64,000 nt of DNA from DATBLE01 sp036555585 (GCA_036555585.1 DATBLE010000042.1:118045-182044), one strand, 5' to 3'; counted from the first letter of the stretch, positions 45,235-54,623 are shown. Notes: generated by a model from the letters alone, not told the origin. A program made the numbers and translations.

Positions 45235-46468
45235 GCCGGACCGACGCGCGGCGGCCATCTTCTCCGTCGGTGCCGCGCTCGTCGCGCTGCACGCCGTCGT
45301 CGACGCGTTCCTCGCGCCGGAGCCGGGCACCGCGCCCGGCGACCATCTGACCGGCGGAACGGCGTCACTCGCGCTGCTCGCGCTGGCGGTCGTCGTCTTT
45401 CCCCGCCTCCGGGCCGGCGGGCAGGCTGCCCTCGCCGCGGTGCTGGGTGCGCTGGCGCTGGTCGGGGCGGGTATCGCCGTCGAGGACGCCCGGGCGGTCG
45501 GCCCGCGCGGCGACGACTGGACCGGCTTCCTGCTTGCTCCGGCCGGCCTGACCCTGATCGGGCTCGGCGCCGTCCTGCTCTGGCGCTCGCGCAAGGGCGG
45601 CCGGCTCCGGTGGCTGCGCCGTGCGGCGATCGCGGCCTGCTCGATCGTGGCCGCCTACTGGATCGTCGTGCCTGTGGCGACGGCGATCCTGGCCACGCAT
45701 CGCCCGCGCGCAGACGTGGCGCCCGCCCAGCTCGGCCGGCCCTACAGGGAGGTGACGATCACGACTCGCGAGGGCCTGGAGCTCGCGGGGTGGTACGTCC
45801 CGTCCCGGAACGGGGCGGCCGTGATCTCGTATCCGACGCGCTCGGGCAAGCTGCCGCAGGCGGCGATGCTCGCCCGGCACGGCTACGGCGTGCTGCTGCT
45901 GGACGCGCGCGGCTACGACGGCAGCGAGGGCGATCCGAACCTCTTCGGTTGGGAGGGCACGAAGGACGTCGACGCGGCGGTCGGCTGGCTCCGGCGCCGC
46001 CCGGACGTCCGCGACGGCCGGATCGGCGGCATCGGCTTCTCCGTGGGGGGCGAGGTCATGCTCCAGGCCGCGGCGGCGGACGTCCGCTTGCGCGCAGTCG
46101 TGTCCGAGGGGGCGGGCATTCGGTCCGTTCGCGAGGAGCTGCTCTACGGGGCGCGAGGCTGGCCCTCGCTGCCGGCAGCGGCCGTCCGGACGTCGGCGCT
46201 GGCGGTGCTGAGCGGAGCGCCTCCTCCGCCCTCGCTGGAGGACGTCGTCCGGCGGATCGGCCCGCGTCCCGTCTTCCTGATCTACGCCGGCCACGGAGCC
46301 GGCGGGGAGGAGCTCGACGAGGACTACTACCGCGCCGCCCGCGAGCCGAAGCTGGTCTGGCGGATCGGGGAGGCGCACCACGTCGGCGGCTGGCAGGCTC
46401 GACCTGCCGAGTACGAGCGCCGGGTCGTCGGGTTCTTCGACCGGGCGCTGCTGGCGGGCGAGGCCTGA
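45227..46468 (+). CDS. Membrane-anchored alpha/beta hydrolase
   Basis: This 413-residue protein has four or five N-terminal hydrophobic segments (about residues 10-160), then an alpha/beta hydrolase domain with the nucleophile elbow GIGFSVGGEVML (Ser), LLLDARGYDGSEG as the oxyanion-side loop and EAHHVGG for the catalytic His. It is probably an extracytoplasmic esterase or thioesterase. It overlaps the MMPL transporter and may act on the exported compound; that is inference from the pairing. A strong hairpin follows. Confidence 0.85.
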   Translation: MPEPDRRAAAIFSVGAALVALHAVVDAFLAPEPGTAPGDHLTGGTASLALLALAVVVFPRLRAGGQAALAAVLGALALVGAGIAVEDARAVGPRGDDWTGFLLAPAGLTLIGLGAVLLWRSRKGGRLRWLRRAAIAACSIVAAYWIVVPVATAILATHRPRADVAPAQLGRPYREVTITTREGLELAGWYVPSRNGAAVISYPTRSGKLPQAAMLARHGYGVLLLDARGYDGSEGDPNLFGWEGTKDVDAAVGWLRRRPDVRDGRIGGIGFSVGGEVMLQAAAADVRLRAVVSEGAGIRSVREELLYGARGWPSLPAAAVRTSALAVLSGAPPPPSLEDVVRRIGPRPVFLIYAGHGAGGEELDEDYYRAAREPKLVWRIGEAHHVGGWQARPAEYERRVVGFFDRALLAGEA

Positions 46469-46474
46469 TGCAAG

Positions 46475-46501
46475 CGGAGGGCCGGCGTTGCCGGCCCTCC
46501 G
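46475..46501. terminator. Bidirectional hairpin terminator
   Basis: Arms CGGAGGGCCGGC and GCCGGCCCTCCG enclose the loop GTT, a perfect 12-bp stem between convergent genes (46468 and 46524). No T-tract follows. Confidence 0.7.
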
Positions 46502-46523
46502 GAGGTGGGGGAGACGGTTGGTC

Positions 46524-47243
46524 CTACGCGGTCTGGACCGTCTTCGGAACCGTGGTCCCCTCCGCCCTCGACTTCGCGACGATCGCGGGGAGGCGGAAGG
46601 TCGCGAAGGCGAGGATCCCGAAGCCGATGCCGGCGAGCAGGAGCGCGACCCCGACGACGACCGCGAACAGCGCCAGCTGGCTGGCCATGTAGCTGGTGTT
46701 GAGCGCGGTGGTCAGAGCCGTGTAGGTGACCCAGATGTCGCGCCGGCCGTTCGCCACCGGCTGCTTCGTCTTGGGATCGGTCACGGCCTTGGTCGTGTCG
46801 TTCGTCGCCCCGAGCCCGTCGGTGAGCTTCACCGGCGTGCCCGGCGCGGCCACGTACCGGCCCATCTGCGAGTAGGTCAGGCCGGACGTCGCCCCGAAGG
46901 TGTGGATCCGCATGTACTGCGCGAAGCAGCGTGCGCGGCTCCCGCTGTCGACCTGCTTGTTCGCCACCGAGCAGCTCGGCGTCTCGATCGGCGACGGCGT
47001 GATGTTGACGCCGGCGTCGTGCAGCGTCGCGAAGAGCTTGCTCTGCGCGGCCTTCGCCGCGGCGACCTCGCCGGCGATCGCCTTGGGGGTCATGTCCGGC
47101 GTCCCCACGATCTGCTCCTGCTTGAGGCTGGAGCCGACCGTGTCACGTCCGTTCACGCCCATGACCAGGGCGGCGACGCCGAAGGCGATCAGGATCACCG
47201 CTGCGGCGTACCCCCCGAACTCGACCACTTTGTGCTTCGACAT
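46524..47243 (-). CDS. Hypothetical two-TM protein with large extracellular loop
   Basis: The 239-residue protein has TM1 near residues 11-29 (AAAVILIAFGVAALVMG), a polar loop of about 150 residues with cysteines in PSCSVAN and RARCFAQY, and TM2 near residues 190-212 (LALFAVVVGVALLLAGIGFGIL). It keeps both ends inside and the loop outside. Family is not recognised and no enzyme motif is seen. ATG 47243 is set by an AAGGAGG site. A good copy of the bipartite motif lies 60 bases upstream. Confidence 0.75.
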   Translation of the reverse strand: MSKHKVVEFGGYAAAVILIAFGVAALVMGVNGRDTVGSSLKQEQIVGTPDMTPKAIAGEVAAAKAAQSKLFATLHDAGVNITPSPIETPSCSVANKQVDSGSRARCFAQYMRIHTFGATSGLTYSQMGRYVAAPGTPVKLTDGLGATNDTTKAVTDPKTKQPVANGRRDIWVTYTALTTALNTSYMASQLALFAVVVGVALLLAGIGFGILAFATFRLPAIVAKSRAEGTTVPKTVQTA

Positions 47244-47303
47244 GTCCGCTGCCTCCTTGTGGCTCGATATAGGCCGGATTGAAGACGGACGGGCGCGCCG
47301 GGG

Positions 47304-47342
47304 CATCCGCGCGCGGCCACAGCCGGGATGCGGCGAACTACG
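47304..47342 (-). promoter_or_regulatory. Bipartite regulatory motif before two-TM protein
   Basis: On the minus strand: CGTAGTTCG, CCGCAT, 17 bases, GCGGATG, ending 60 bases before ATG 47243. Five of six bases of CCGCAG match; the first part is similar to the MMPL copy. Confidence 0.5.
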
Positions 47343-48759
47343 GAACCGTGCGCAGGCCTGCTACTGACTGCCGCGCTCCGGCACCGACCGGTTCGAACCG
47401 CGCCTGGAAGAAGCGGAGGCTCTCCGGCTCGTAGGTCATCCGCAGCCCCGCGATGCCTCCGGAAGCCCGGTGCAGGCGCGCGACCACGTCCGCGACGTAC
47501 TCGAGGTGCTCGCCGGTGTAGACGCGGCGCGGGATCGTCAGCCTGACCAGCTCGAGGCCGTCGTAGGGCTCGCTGCCGTGCTGGCCGGAGACGATCCCGC
47601 GCTCCATCGTCCGCACGCCGCCCTCGAGGTAGATCGCCGCCGCCAGCGCCTGGGCCGGGAACTGCTCCTGGGGGACGTGTGGCAGGAAGCGCTTGGCGTC
47701 GAGGAAGACGGCGTGCGCGCCGAAGGGCAGCACCACGGGCACGCCGGCGCCGGCGAGGAGGCCCCCGAGGAAGGCGGACTGGGAGACGTAGTGGTCGACG
47801 AGCCGCTCGTCCGTGGACTCGTAGATGCCGCGGGCGAGCGCCTCCATGTCGTGCCCGGCCATGCCGCCGTAGTGCGGGAAGCCTTCGTAGACCACGACCA
47901 GCTCGCGGGCACGCTGCGCCAGGTCGTCGTCGTTCAGCGCCAGCAGCCCGCCGATCGGCACCAGGTGGTCCTTCTTCGAGGAGAACACCGCCCCGTCCGT
48001 CAGGCTGGCGATCTCGCGGACGACGGAGGCGATCGACCGTCCGCCGTACCCGGGCTCGTGCCGCTTCACGAACAGCGCGTTCTCGGCGACCCGGGTCGCG
48101 TCGAGCACGAACGGCACCCCGTGGTCGCGGGTCAGCTCCCGGACGCCGCGCAGGTTCTCCATCGAGAAGGGCTGGCCGCCGGCCATGTTCAGGCAGGCCT
48201 CCTGGCGGACGAACGCCACGTGGTCGGGGGCGGACGAGCCGAGCACGCGCTCGAGGGCGACCAGGTCGATGTTGCCCTTGAACGGGTGCATGGACGCCGG
48301 GTCGGACGCCTCCGCGATCGACACGTCGGTCCAGACTCCGCCGGCGAGCTCGACGTGGGCGCGGGAGGTGGTGAAGTAGAGGTTCGAGGGAACCATCTGC
48401 CCCGGCCCGACGAGGATGCGGGCCAGCAGGTGCTCCGCGCCGCGACCCTGGTGGGTCGGGATCACGTGGCGGTAGCCGTACACCTCCTGCACCGCGGCCT
48501 CCAGCCGGAAGAAGCTCCTCGAGCCGGCGTAGGCCTCGTCGCCGAGCTCCTGCGCGGCCCGCTGCTCCTGCGACAGCGCCGAGGTGCCGCTGTCCGTGAG
48601 CAGGTCGACGAAGACGTCCTCGGCCCGCAGCAGGAACGTGTTGTAGCCCGCCTCCGCGAGCGCCCGGCGCCGGCGCCCGCGGGGCGGGAGCCGGATCGGC
48701 TCCACCACCTTGACCTTCCAGGGCGGAACCGGCCTGCCGGAGGCGGTACGCGGCGTCAC
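47338..48759 (-). CDS. tpl: Tyrosine phenol-lyase-like PLP enzyme
   Basis: The 473-residue PLP enzyme is of the beta-eliminating tyrosine phenol-lyase/tryptophanase family: IDLLTDSGT-like VDLLTDSGTSALS, GDEAYAGSRSFFRLEAAVQ, PTHQGRGAEHLLA, VLDATRVAENALFV and the PLP-lysine motif SSKKDHLVPIGG (Lys263). VRTMERGIVSG keeps the Arg that binds the phenol in tyrosine phenol-lyase, and YFTTSR resembles its substrate Thr region, so it is closer to tyrosine phenol-lyase than to tryptophanase. GTG 48759 overlaps the UspA stop. It would yield pyruvate, ammonia and phenol from tyrosine. Confidence 0.85.
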   Translation of the reverse strand: MTPRTASGRPVPPWKVKVVEPIRLPPRGRRRRALAEAGYNTFLLRAEDVFVDLLTDSGTSALSQEQRAAQELGDEAYAGSRSFFRLEAAVQEVYGYRHVIPTHQGRGAEHLLARILVGPGQMVPSNLYFTTSRAHVELAGGVWTDVSIAEASDPASMHPFKGNIDLVALERVLGSSAPDHVAFVRQEACLNMAGGQPFSMENLRGVRELTRDHGVPFVLDATRVAENALFVKRHEPGYGGRSIASVVREIASLTDGAVFSSKKDHLVPIGGLLALNDDDLAQRARELVVVYEGFPHYGGMAGHDMEALARGIYESTDERLVDHYVSQSAFLGGLLAGAGVPVVLPFGAHAVFLDAKRFLPHVPQEQFPAQALAAAIYLEGGVRTMERGIVSGQHGSEPYDGLELVRLTIPRRVYTGEHLEYVADVVARLHRASGGIAGLRMTYEPESLRFFQARFEPVGAGARQSVAGLRTVP

Positions 48760-49199
48760 GTCCGCGCCGCCGAGCGGACGGAGGCCGGTACGACCAGCAC
48801 GGGGACGGTCGACCGCGTCACCAGCCCGTGCGAGACGCTGCCGATCAGCGCGCTCGTCACGGCGCCGTGGCCGCGTGAGCCGACGACCACCAGGTCGGCG
48901 TTCCACGCGCGCGCGACGCGGACGATGCACTCGACGGGGTCGCCTTCGAGGATCTCGGCCTCGGACTCGACCTCCATCTGCTCGGCCACCGCCTCGGCCC
49001 GGCCGATCGCCTCCCTGGCGTGCCGCAGCTGCCCCGTCAGCCGCTCCTGGTAGAGGGGGTCGCCGAACAGCTCGCCGGCGGCATGCCGGACGGTCACGAA
49101 GGTGACGGCGGCGCCGACCGAGCGGGCGAGCGCGACCCCTTCCTCGACGGCCGCCTGGGCCCGGTCCGACCCGTCCGTCGCGATCAGGATCCGTTGCAT
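48756..49199 (-). CDS. Universal stress protein (UspA), single domain
   Basis: This 147-residue protein has the ATP-binding motif VVGSRGHGAVTSALIGSVSHG and the start RILIATDGSDRAQAAVEEG. AAAGGAG lies before ATG 49199. It is co-translated with the tyrosine phenol-lyase-like gene downstream and diverges from the ADP-forming acyl-CoA synthetase. The ATP-binding motif suggests an ATP-binding and not an acetylated-type Usp. Confidence 0.94.
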   Translation of the reverse strand: MQRILIATDGSDRAQAAVEEGVALARSVGAAVTFVTVRHAAGELFGDPLYQERLTGQLRHAREAIGRAEAVAEQMEVESEAEILEGDPVECIVRVARAWNADLVVVGSRGHGAVTSALIGSVSHGLVTRSTVPVLVVPASVRSAART

Positions 49200-49250
49200 G
49201 GGTTGCTCCTTTCCGCTCCGATTCTCGTTCGCCGCCCCCGTCCGGCCATC

Positions 49251-49288
49251 CGGGATTTGCCGCAGGCTGCTCAGCGCCCGGCCGGATG
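49251..49288 (+). promoter_or_regulatory. Bipartite regulatory motif before acyl-CoA synthetase
   Basis: CGGGATTTG, CCGCAG, 16 bases, CCGGATG, ending 34 bases before ATG 49323. An inverted repeat GCCATCCGG...CCGGATGGC brackets it, so the site could work in both directions with the UspA gene. Confidence 0.6.
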
Positions 49289-49322
49289 GCGCCGGGACGC
49301 ACCTGCGGCGACACTGTCGAGG

Positions 49323-51989
49323 ATGGTTTCCGCGGCTTCCGAGGTTCGCGACGTCATCCTCCGCACCGGGGGCACGCTCCGGCTCCGCCCGCCGCAGGCC
49401 TCGGACGCCGACGCCGTGCTGGCGTTCCTGGGCGGGCTGTCCGAGCAGAGCGCCTACCGGCGCTTTCACGGCTTCCCCTCGCTGCGCCTCGAGACGGTCG
49501 AGCCGTTTCTCGATCCCGACTGGCACGACCGCGGCGCGCTGATCGGGACGATGTCCGCCGACGGCGGCGAGCAGGTGGTCGCGCTGGCGAACTACGTCCG
49601 GCTCCGCGACCCCGCGCGTGCGGAGGTTGCCTTCACGGTCGCCGACCCGCTCCAGGGGCAGGGAGTCGGCACCCGGTTGCTGGAGCAGCTGGCGCTGACC
49701 GCGGCCGCGCACGGGATCTCGGTCTTCGTGGCCGAGGTGATGGCGGAGAACCGGCCGATGCTGCGCGTGTTCGCCGACGCTGGCTTCGCGGTGTCTCGCA
49801 GGCTCGAGGGCGGAACGACCGAGGTGCGACTGGAGATCGCTCCCACCGAGGAGTACCGCGCGGCGGTCGACGAGCGCGACCACCGGGCCGTGGCCGCCTC
49901 GCTCGCGCCCTTCTTCCACCCGCGCAGCGTCGCGGTCGTGGGCGCCTCGACGAGGCGGGGCTCGATCGGCGGCGAGCTGTTCCGCAACATCCTCGACTCC
50001 GAGTTCGACGGGATCGTCTACCCGGTGAACCCGAAGGCGCCTGCCGTCGCCGGCGTCCGGGCCTACCCGTCGGTGGCGGACATCCCCGACCCGGTCGACC
50101 TCGCCGTCTTCTGCGTTCCGGGGGCGTCGGTGCTGGCCGAGGCGGAGGCGGCCCTGCGGAAGGGCACGCGCGCGCTGTGCGTTATCTCCGCCGGCTTCGC
50201 GGAGACGGGGGTCGAGGGCGCGCGGCGCCAGGAGGAGCTGCTCGCCCGGGTCCGTGCCCACGGCGCCCGGCTGATCGGCCCGAACTGCCTGGGGATCTTC
50301 GCCGCCGGCCCCAGCCTGAACGCGACCTTCGCGCCCCACGCCTTCCCGCCCGGCAACATCGGCTTCTCGTCGCAGAGCGGAGCGCTCGGCCTGGCCGTGC
50401 TCGAGCGCGGAGCCTCGCGCGGGCTCGGGCTCTCCGCCTTCGTGTCGGTCGGCAACAAGGCCGACGTGTCCTCGAACGACCTGCTCGAGTACTGGGAGGA
50501 CGACCCGGAGACGGACCTGATCCTGCTCTACCTCGAGTCGTTCGGGAACCCGCGCAAGTTCGGACGGCTTGCCCGGCGGGTGGCCCGGAAGAAGCCGATC
50601 CTGGCGATGAAGGGCGGGCGGACGACCGCGGGCCAGCGCGCCGCCGGCTCGCACACCGCCGCGCTGGCCGGGTCGACTGCCGCGGTCGAGGCGCTCTTCC
50701 GGCAGGCGGGCGTCATCCAGGCCGACTCGCTGGAGGAGCTGGCCGACGCCGCCGTCCTCCTCTCCTCGCAGCCGCTGCCGCAGGGCCGCCGGGTCGCGGT
50801 GCTGACGAACGCCGGCGGCCTCGGGATCCTGTGCGCGGACGCATGCGCGGCGGCAGGGCTCGAGCTGCCCGCGCTCTCCGAGGAGACGCGTGCCCGGCTC
50901 GGCGAGGTCCTGCCGCGCGAGGCGAGCATCGCCAATCCGATCGACATGCTCGGCTCGGCCGTGGGCGCGACCTACGAGGCGGTGCTGCCGCACGTGCTCG
51001 TCGACCCGAGGATCGACGCCGCGATCGTGCTCTTCGTCCCGCCGGTCGTCGCCGGCGCGGACGAGGTGGCCGAGGCGGTGGTGCGCGGCGTCGCCGCGGC
51101 GCCGGACACCGGCAAGCCGGTGCTGGCCGCCTTCGTGTCCGGGGAGGGCATTCCCGCGTGCCTCCGCGGCCGGGATTCCGGCGTCGCCGGCTTCGAGTAC
51201 CCGGAGTCGGCCGCGCGGGCTCTGGCCCACGCGGTCGACCGCGCGGAGTGGCTCCGCCGGCCCGTGGTCGCTCCTCCCGAGCTGGGGGGCACCGACCGCG
51301 CGGCTGCGCGGGCGGTCGTCGACTCGGCCCTCGCAGGCTCCACCGACGTCTGGCTCGCCGCCGCGCAGGTGCGCGAGCTGCTCGGCGCCTACGGGATCCG
51401 CCTCGTCGACGAGCAGGTGGCGACGAGCGTCGAGTCGGCGGTCGAGGCGGCGCGCGAGCTCGGCTTCCCCGCCGTGGTGAAGAGCGCGGTGCCCGGCGCG
51501 CACAAGACCGAGACCGGCGGAATCGCCCTCGACCTCGAGTCCGAGGACGACGTCCGCGACGCGGTCGGACGGATCGGGCTGCCCGCGATCGTCCAGCCGA
51601 TGGTCGCCGGCGGGGCCGAGGTCCTGGCCGGCGTCGTGCAGGACCCCACGTTCGGGCCGCTCGTCGCCTTCGGGCCCGGCGGGGTGTTCGCCGAGCTGAT
51701 CGGCGAGGCCCAGTTCCGCATCGCCCCGCTCACGCTCGCCGACGCCGAGGAGCTCGTCCTCACCGGGAAGGCCGGGCGTCTCGTCGCCGGGTTCCGGGGC
51801 AAGCCGGCAGGCGACGCCGCCGCGCTCGTCGACCTCGTGCTCCGGCTGGCGCGGCTCGCGGACGACATCCCCGAGGTCGCGGAGCTCGACCTCAACCCGG
51901 TGCTCGCGCTCGAGCAGGGCTACGTCGCCGTGGACGCCCGTGTGCGGGTCCGCCCTGCGGAAACGCCCCGCTACGCCAAGACCTGGTAG
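49323..51989 (+). CDS. GNAT-fused ADP-forming acyl-CoA synthetase
   Basis: This 888-residue fusion has an N-terminal GNAT acetyltransferase domain (about 18-165; ADPLQGQGVGTRLLEQLAL acetyl-CoA loop), then the CoA-binding and ligase domains of acetate-CoA ligase (ADP-forming), with VVGASTRRGSIGGELF, GPNCLGIF, the phosphohistidine region AAGSHTAALAGS, and a C-terminal ATP-grasp domain (VVKSAVPGAHKTETGGIALD). GNAT-ACD fusions occur as Pat-type protein acetyltransferases; here the ATP-grasp and His motifs appear intact, so ATP-yielding ligase activity is possible. Bipartite motif upstream. Confidence 0.9.
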   Translation: MVSAASEVRDVILRTGGTLRLRPPQASDADAVLAFLGGLSEQSAYRRFHGFPSLRLETVEPFLDPDWHDRGALIGTMSADGGEQVVALANYVRLRDPARAEVAFTVADPLQGQGVGTRLLEQLALTAAAHGISVFVAEVMAENRPMLRVFADAGFAVSRRLEGGTTEVRLEIAPTEEYRAAVDERDHRAVAASLAPFFHPRSVAVVGASTRRGSIGGELFRNILDSEFDGIVYPVNPKAPAVAGVRAYPSVADIPDPVDLAVFCVPGASVLAEAEAALRKGTRALCVISAGFAETGVEGARRQEELLARVRAHGARLIGPNCLGIFAAGPSLNATFAPHAFPPGNIGFSSQSGALGLAVLERGASRGLGLSAFVSVGNKADVSSNDLLEYWEDDPETDLILLYLESFGNPRKFGRLARRVARKKPILAMKGGRTTAGQRAAGSHTAALAGSTAAVEALFRQAGVIQADSLEELADAAVLLSSQPLPQGRRVAVLTNAGGLGILCADACAAAGLELPALSEETRARLGEVLPREASIANPIDMLGSAVGATYEAVLPHVLVDPRIDAAIVLFVPPVVAGADEVAEAVVRGVAAAPDTGKPVLAAFVSGEGIPACLRGRDSGVAGFEYPESAARALAHAVDRAEWLRRPVVAPPELGGTDRAAARAVVDSALAGSTDVWLAAAQVRELLGAYGIRLVDEQVATSVESAVEAARELGFPAVVKSAVPGAHKTETGGIALDLESEDDVRDAVGRIGLPAIVQPMVAGGAEVLAGVVQDPTFGPLVAFGPGGVFAELIGEAQFRIAPLTLADAEELVLTGKAGRLVAGFRGKPAGDAAALVDLVLRLARLADDIPEVAELDLNPVLALEQGYVAVDARVRVRPAETPRYAKTW

Positions 51990-51993
51990 CGGC

Positions 51994-53820
51994 ATGGCCC
52001 GGCGCCTGCTCGCGGCAGCGTGCCTCGTCGCGGTCGGGGCCGGCGGGATCCTGCATCTGGCCGGCGCACCCGAGGCCGGCGACCTGGCCCTGGCGCTCGG
52101 CGCCGGGCTCGTGCTCGTTCCCCTGACGTGGAGCGTCGCCCGGTCGCTGGCGCGTCGCGACGTCGGCGTCGACGCGATCGCGCTGCTCGCGATCGCGGGC
52201 GCGCTCGCTCTCGGGCAGTGGGGAGCGGCCGCGGTCGTGGCCCTGATGCTCGCGGGCGGGAACGCTCTCGAGGAGGCCGCCGCCGGGCGCGCTCGCCGCG
52301 AGCTCCGCGCCCTCGTCGAGCGCGCCCCCCGGGTCGCCCACCGCATCGGGGCCGGCGGCTCGGTCGAGGAGCTGCCCGTCGAGCGGGTCGAGGTCGGCGA
52401 CACGCTGGTCGTCCGCGCCGGGGAGATCGTGCCCGTCGACGGCGTCCTGACCGGCGCCGAGGCGCTGGTGGACGAGTCGTCGATGACCGGCGAGCCGCTG
52501 CCGGTCGCGCGCGAGCGCGGGGACTCCGTCCGCAGCGGAGCCGCGAACGCCGGCGACGCCTTCGAGCTGCGCGCCGCCCGCCCTGCGGCCGAGAGCGCGT
52601 ACGCGGCGGTCGTTCGGCTCGTGCGGGACGCCGAGTCGAGGAAGCCGCGGTTCGTGCGCGTGGCCGACCGCTACGCGATCTTCTTCCTTCCCCTGACCAT
52701 CGCCGTCGCCGGCCTCGTCTGGGCCCTCTCGGGAGACCCGGTGCGTGCGCTGGCCGTGCTCGTCGTCGCCACGCCGTGCCCGTTGATCCTGGCGGCGCCG
52801 ATCGCCTTCGTCGCGGGCGTCTCCCGCGCCGCCCGGGCCGGCGTGATCGTCAAGGGCGGCGGCGTGATCGAGCTGCTCGGCAGGGCGCGCACCGTGCTCC
52901 TGGACAAGACCGGGACGCTGACGCTCGGGGCGCCGGAGGTCGCCCGCGTCGTTGCCTCCGACGGGCTGCCGGCGGAGGAGCTCGTGCGCCTGACGGCGTC
53001 GCTCGAGCAGCTCTCCGCCCATCCCCTGGCGGAGGCGCTCGTCCACCACGCCGTCCGCAACGGGCTCCCGCTCTCGTTCCCGGAGCAGGTGACGGAGGAG
53101 CCTGGCCGGGGCATCGCCGGCGTCGTCGACGGCCGCCGGGTCGCCGCGGGCGGCGCGCGGTGGCTCGTCGCCCACGGCCACCAGGCCGACGGCGGGCCCC
53201 CGCCTGCTCACGACGAGCCCGGCCGGGCGACGATCTCCGTGGCCGTCGACGGCCGGCCGGCGGGCGCGATCGTGATGGGAGACCAGGTGCGGCAGGACGC
53301 GCCGCGGCTCGTCGCGGAGCTCCGTGCCGCCGGGATCGAGCAGGTGGTGCTCGTCACGGGCGACCGGGCCGTGGTCGGCACCGAGGTCGGACGCTCTCTC
53401 GGCCTCGACCGCGTCTATCCCGACCTGAGCCCCGGCGAGAAGGCCCAGATCGTCGGCACCATGCAGCAGCAGCCGGGGCTGCGACCGGTGGTGATGGTCG
53501 GCGACGGCGTCAACGACGCTCCCGCGCTGGCCCTCGCCGACGTCGGGATCGCGATGGGGTCGGTCGGCGCCACCGTCGCGTCGGAGACCGCGGATGCGGT
53601 GATCGTGCAGGACCGGGTCGACCGCGTCGCCGCCGCCGTCCGGATCGGACGGCGCTCGCTCTCGATCGCCAGGCAGAGCGTCCTCGCCGGCATGGGCCTC
53701 AGCCTGGCCGCGATGGGGCTCGCGGCGGCGGGTCTGATCGTTCCCATCGCCGGCGCGCTGCTGCAGGAGGCGATCGACGTCGCCGTCATCCTCAACGCCC
53801 TGCGGGCGCTGCGCGACTGA
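51994..53820 (+). CDS. P1B-type heavy-metal ATPase
   Basis: This 608-residue pump shows ATPCPLILAAPIAFVAGVS, the CPx ion-binding helix of the P1B type, phosphorylation site LLDKTGTLTLG, SAHPLAEALVHH (HP locus) and GDGVNDAPALA. There is no N-terminal HMA metal-binding domain. The CPC and neighbouring residues do not clearly assign copper, zinc or cobalt. It starts four bases after the previous stop, so it is in the same transcript as the acyl-CoA synthetase. Confidence 0.93.
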   Translation: MARRLLAAACLVAVGAGGILHLAGAPEAGDLALALGAGLVLVPLTWSVARSLARRDVGVDAIALLAIAGALALGQWGAAAVVALMLAGGNALEEAAAGRARRELRALVERAPRVAHRIGAGGSVEELPVERVEVGDTLVVRAGEIVPVDGVLTGAEALVDESSMTGEPLPVARERGDSVRSGAANAGDAFELRAARPAAESAYAAVVRLVRDAESRKPRFVRVADRYAIFFLPLTIAVAGLVWALSGDPVRALAVLVVATPCPLILAAPIAFVAGVSRAARAGVIVKGGGVIELLGRARTVLLDKTGTLTLGAPEVARVVASDGLPAEELVRLTASLEQLSAHPLAEALVHHAVRNGLPLSFPEQVTEEPGRGIAGVVDGRRVAAGGARWLVAHGHQADGGPPPAHDEPGRATISVAVDGRPAGAIVMGDQVRQDAPRLVAELRAAGIEQVVLVTGDRAVVGTEVGRSLGLDRVYPDLSPGEKAQIVGTMQQQPGLRPVVMVGDGVNDAPALALADVGIAMGSVGATVASETADAVIVQDRVDRVAAAVRIGRRSLSIARQSVLAGMGLSLAAMGLAAAGLIVPIAGALLQEAIDVAVILNALRALRD

Positions 53821-53840
53821 CACGGGCCTCGCCCGCGCTT

Positions 53841-53878
53841 GCGGCATTCCCGCAGGCCGTTCCGCGCCCGCCCGGATG
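53841..53878 (+). promoter_or_regulatory. Bipartite regulatory motif before CBS-BON gene
   Basis: GCGGCATTC, CCGCAG, 16 bases, CCGGATG, ending 58 bases before GTG 53937. The core TGCGG-N5-CCGCA is a perfect inverted repeat, the clearest palindrome of the set. Confidence 0.6.
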
Positions 53879-53936
53879 TAGGGGCGGGGGCTCACGGCCA
53901 CGCTGTCTCCATAGCGAGACGCAAAGGAGGTCGATC

Positions 53937-54623
53937 GTGAGAGTCAAGGATCTGATGACCAGGGAGGTGCTGACGGTACGCACCGGCACTCCGCTCAAGG
54001 ATGCGGCCGCGCTGCTGGCAGAGCACCGGATCTCGGGGCTGCCGGTGGTGGACGACGAGCGCCGTGTCCTGGGCGTCCTCTCCGAAGGGGACATCCTCTA
54101 CAAGGAGAGCGAGACGCCGGAGCGCCGGGGCTTCTTCGAGCGGCTGCTCACGGCCTCGGGCAACGGCCCGCTTGAGCTGAAGCTCGCTGCGCGGACGGTC
54201 GGCGAGGCGATGTCGGCGCCCGCCCTGACGATCGGCCCGAGGCGCTCGGTGACCGAGGCGGCGACGACGATGATCGACGAGGGCGTGAACCGCCTGCCCG
54301 TCGTCGACCACGACGAGAGGCTGCTGGGGATCATCACCCGGGCGGACCTCGTCCGCGCGTTCATCCGCTCCGACGAGGAGGTCGAGAGGGAGATTCGCGA
54401 GGACGTGATCCGCAAGACGCTCTGGCTCGAGCCGGAGCAGCTCAGCATCGTCGTCTCCGGCGGGGAGGTCGAGCTCAGCGGCCAGGTCGAGACGAAGACG
54501 GACGCCGAGCTTCTCCCCGTGTTCGTGCAGCGCGTCCCGGGCGTCGTCGGCGTGCTCTCGAAGCTGCGCTGGCGCGAGGAGAACGGCAAGCACGAGCCTC
54601 GAGCTGCGGCGAAGGCTCGCTGA
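53937..54623 (+). CDS. CBS-BON domain protein
   Basis: The 228-residue protein has two CBS domains (about 7-55 and 90-140; VRTGTPLKDAAALLAEHRISGLPVV and SVTEAATTMIDEGVNRLPVVD) and a C-terminal BON domain (IVVSGGEVELSGQVETKTD). CBS-BON proteins are actinobacterial and deltaproteobacterial and likely sense adenine nucleotides or metal status. An AAAGGAGGTC site precedes GTG 53937. It converges with the response regulator and is followed by a strong hairpin. Confidence 0.9.
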   Translation: MRVKDLMTREVLTVRTGTPLKDAAALLAEHRISGLPVVDDERRVLGVLSEGDILYKESETPERRGFFERLLTASGNGPLELKLAARTVGEAMSAPALTIGPRRSVTEAATTMIDEGVNRLPVVDHDERLLGIITRADLVRAFIRSDEEVEREIREDVIRKTLWLEPEQLSIVVSGGEVELSGQVETKTDAELLPVFVQRVPGVVGVLSKLRWREENGKHEPRAAAKAR

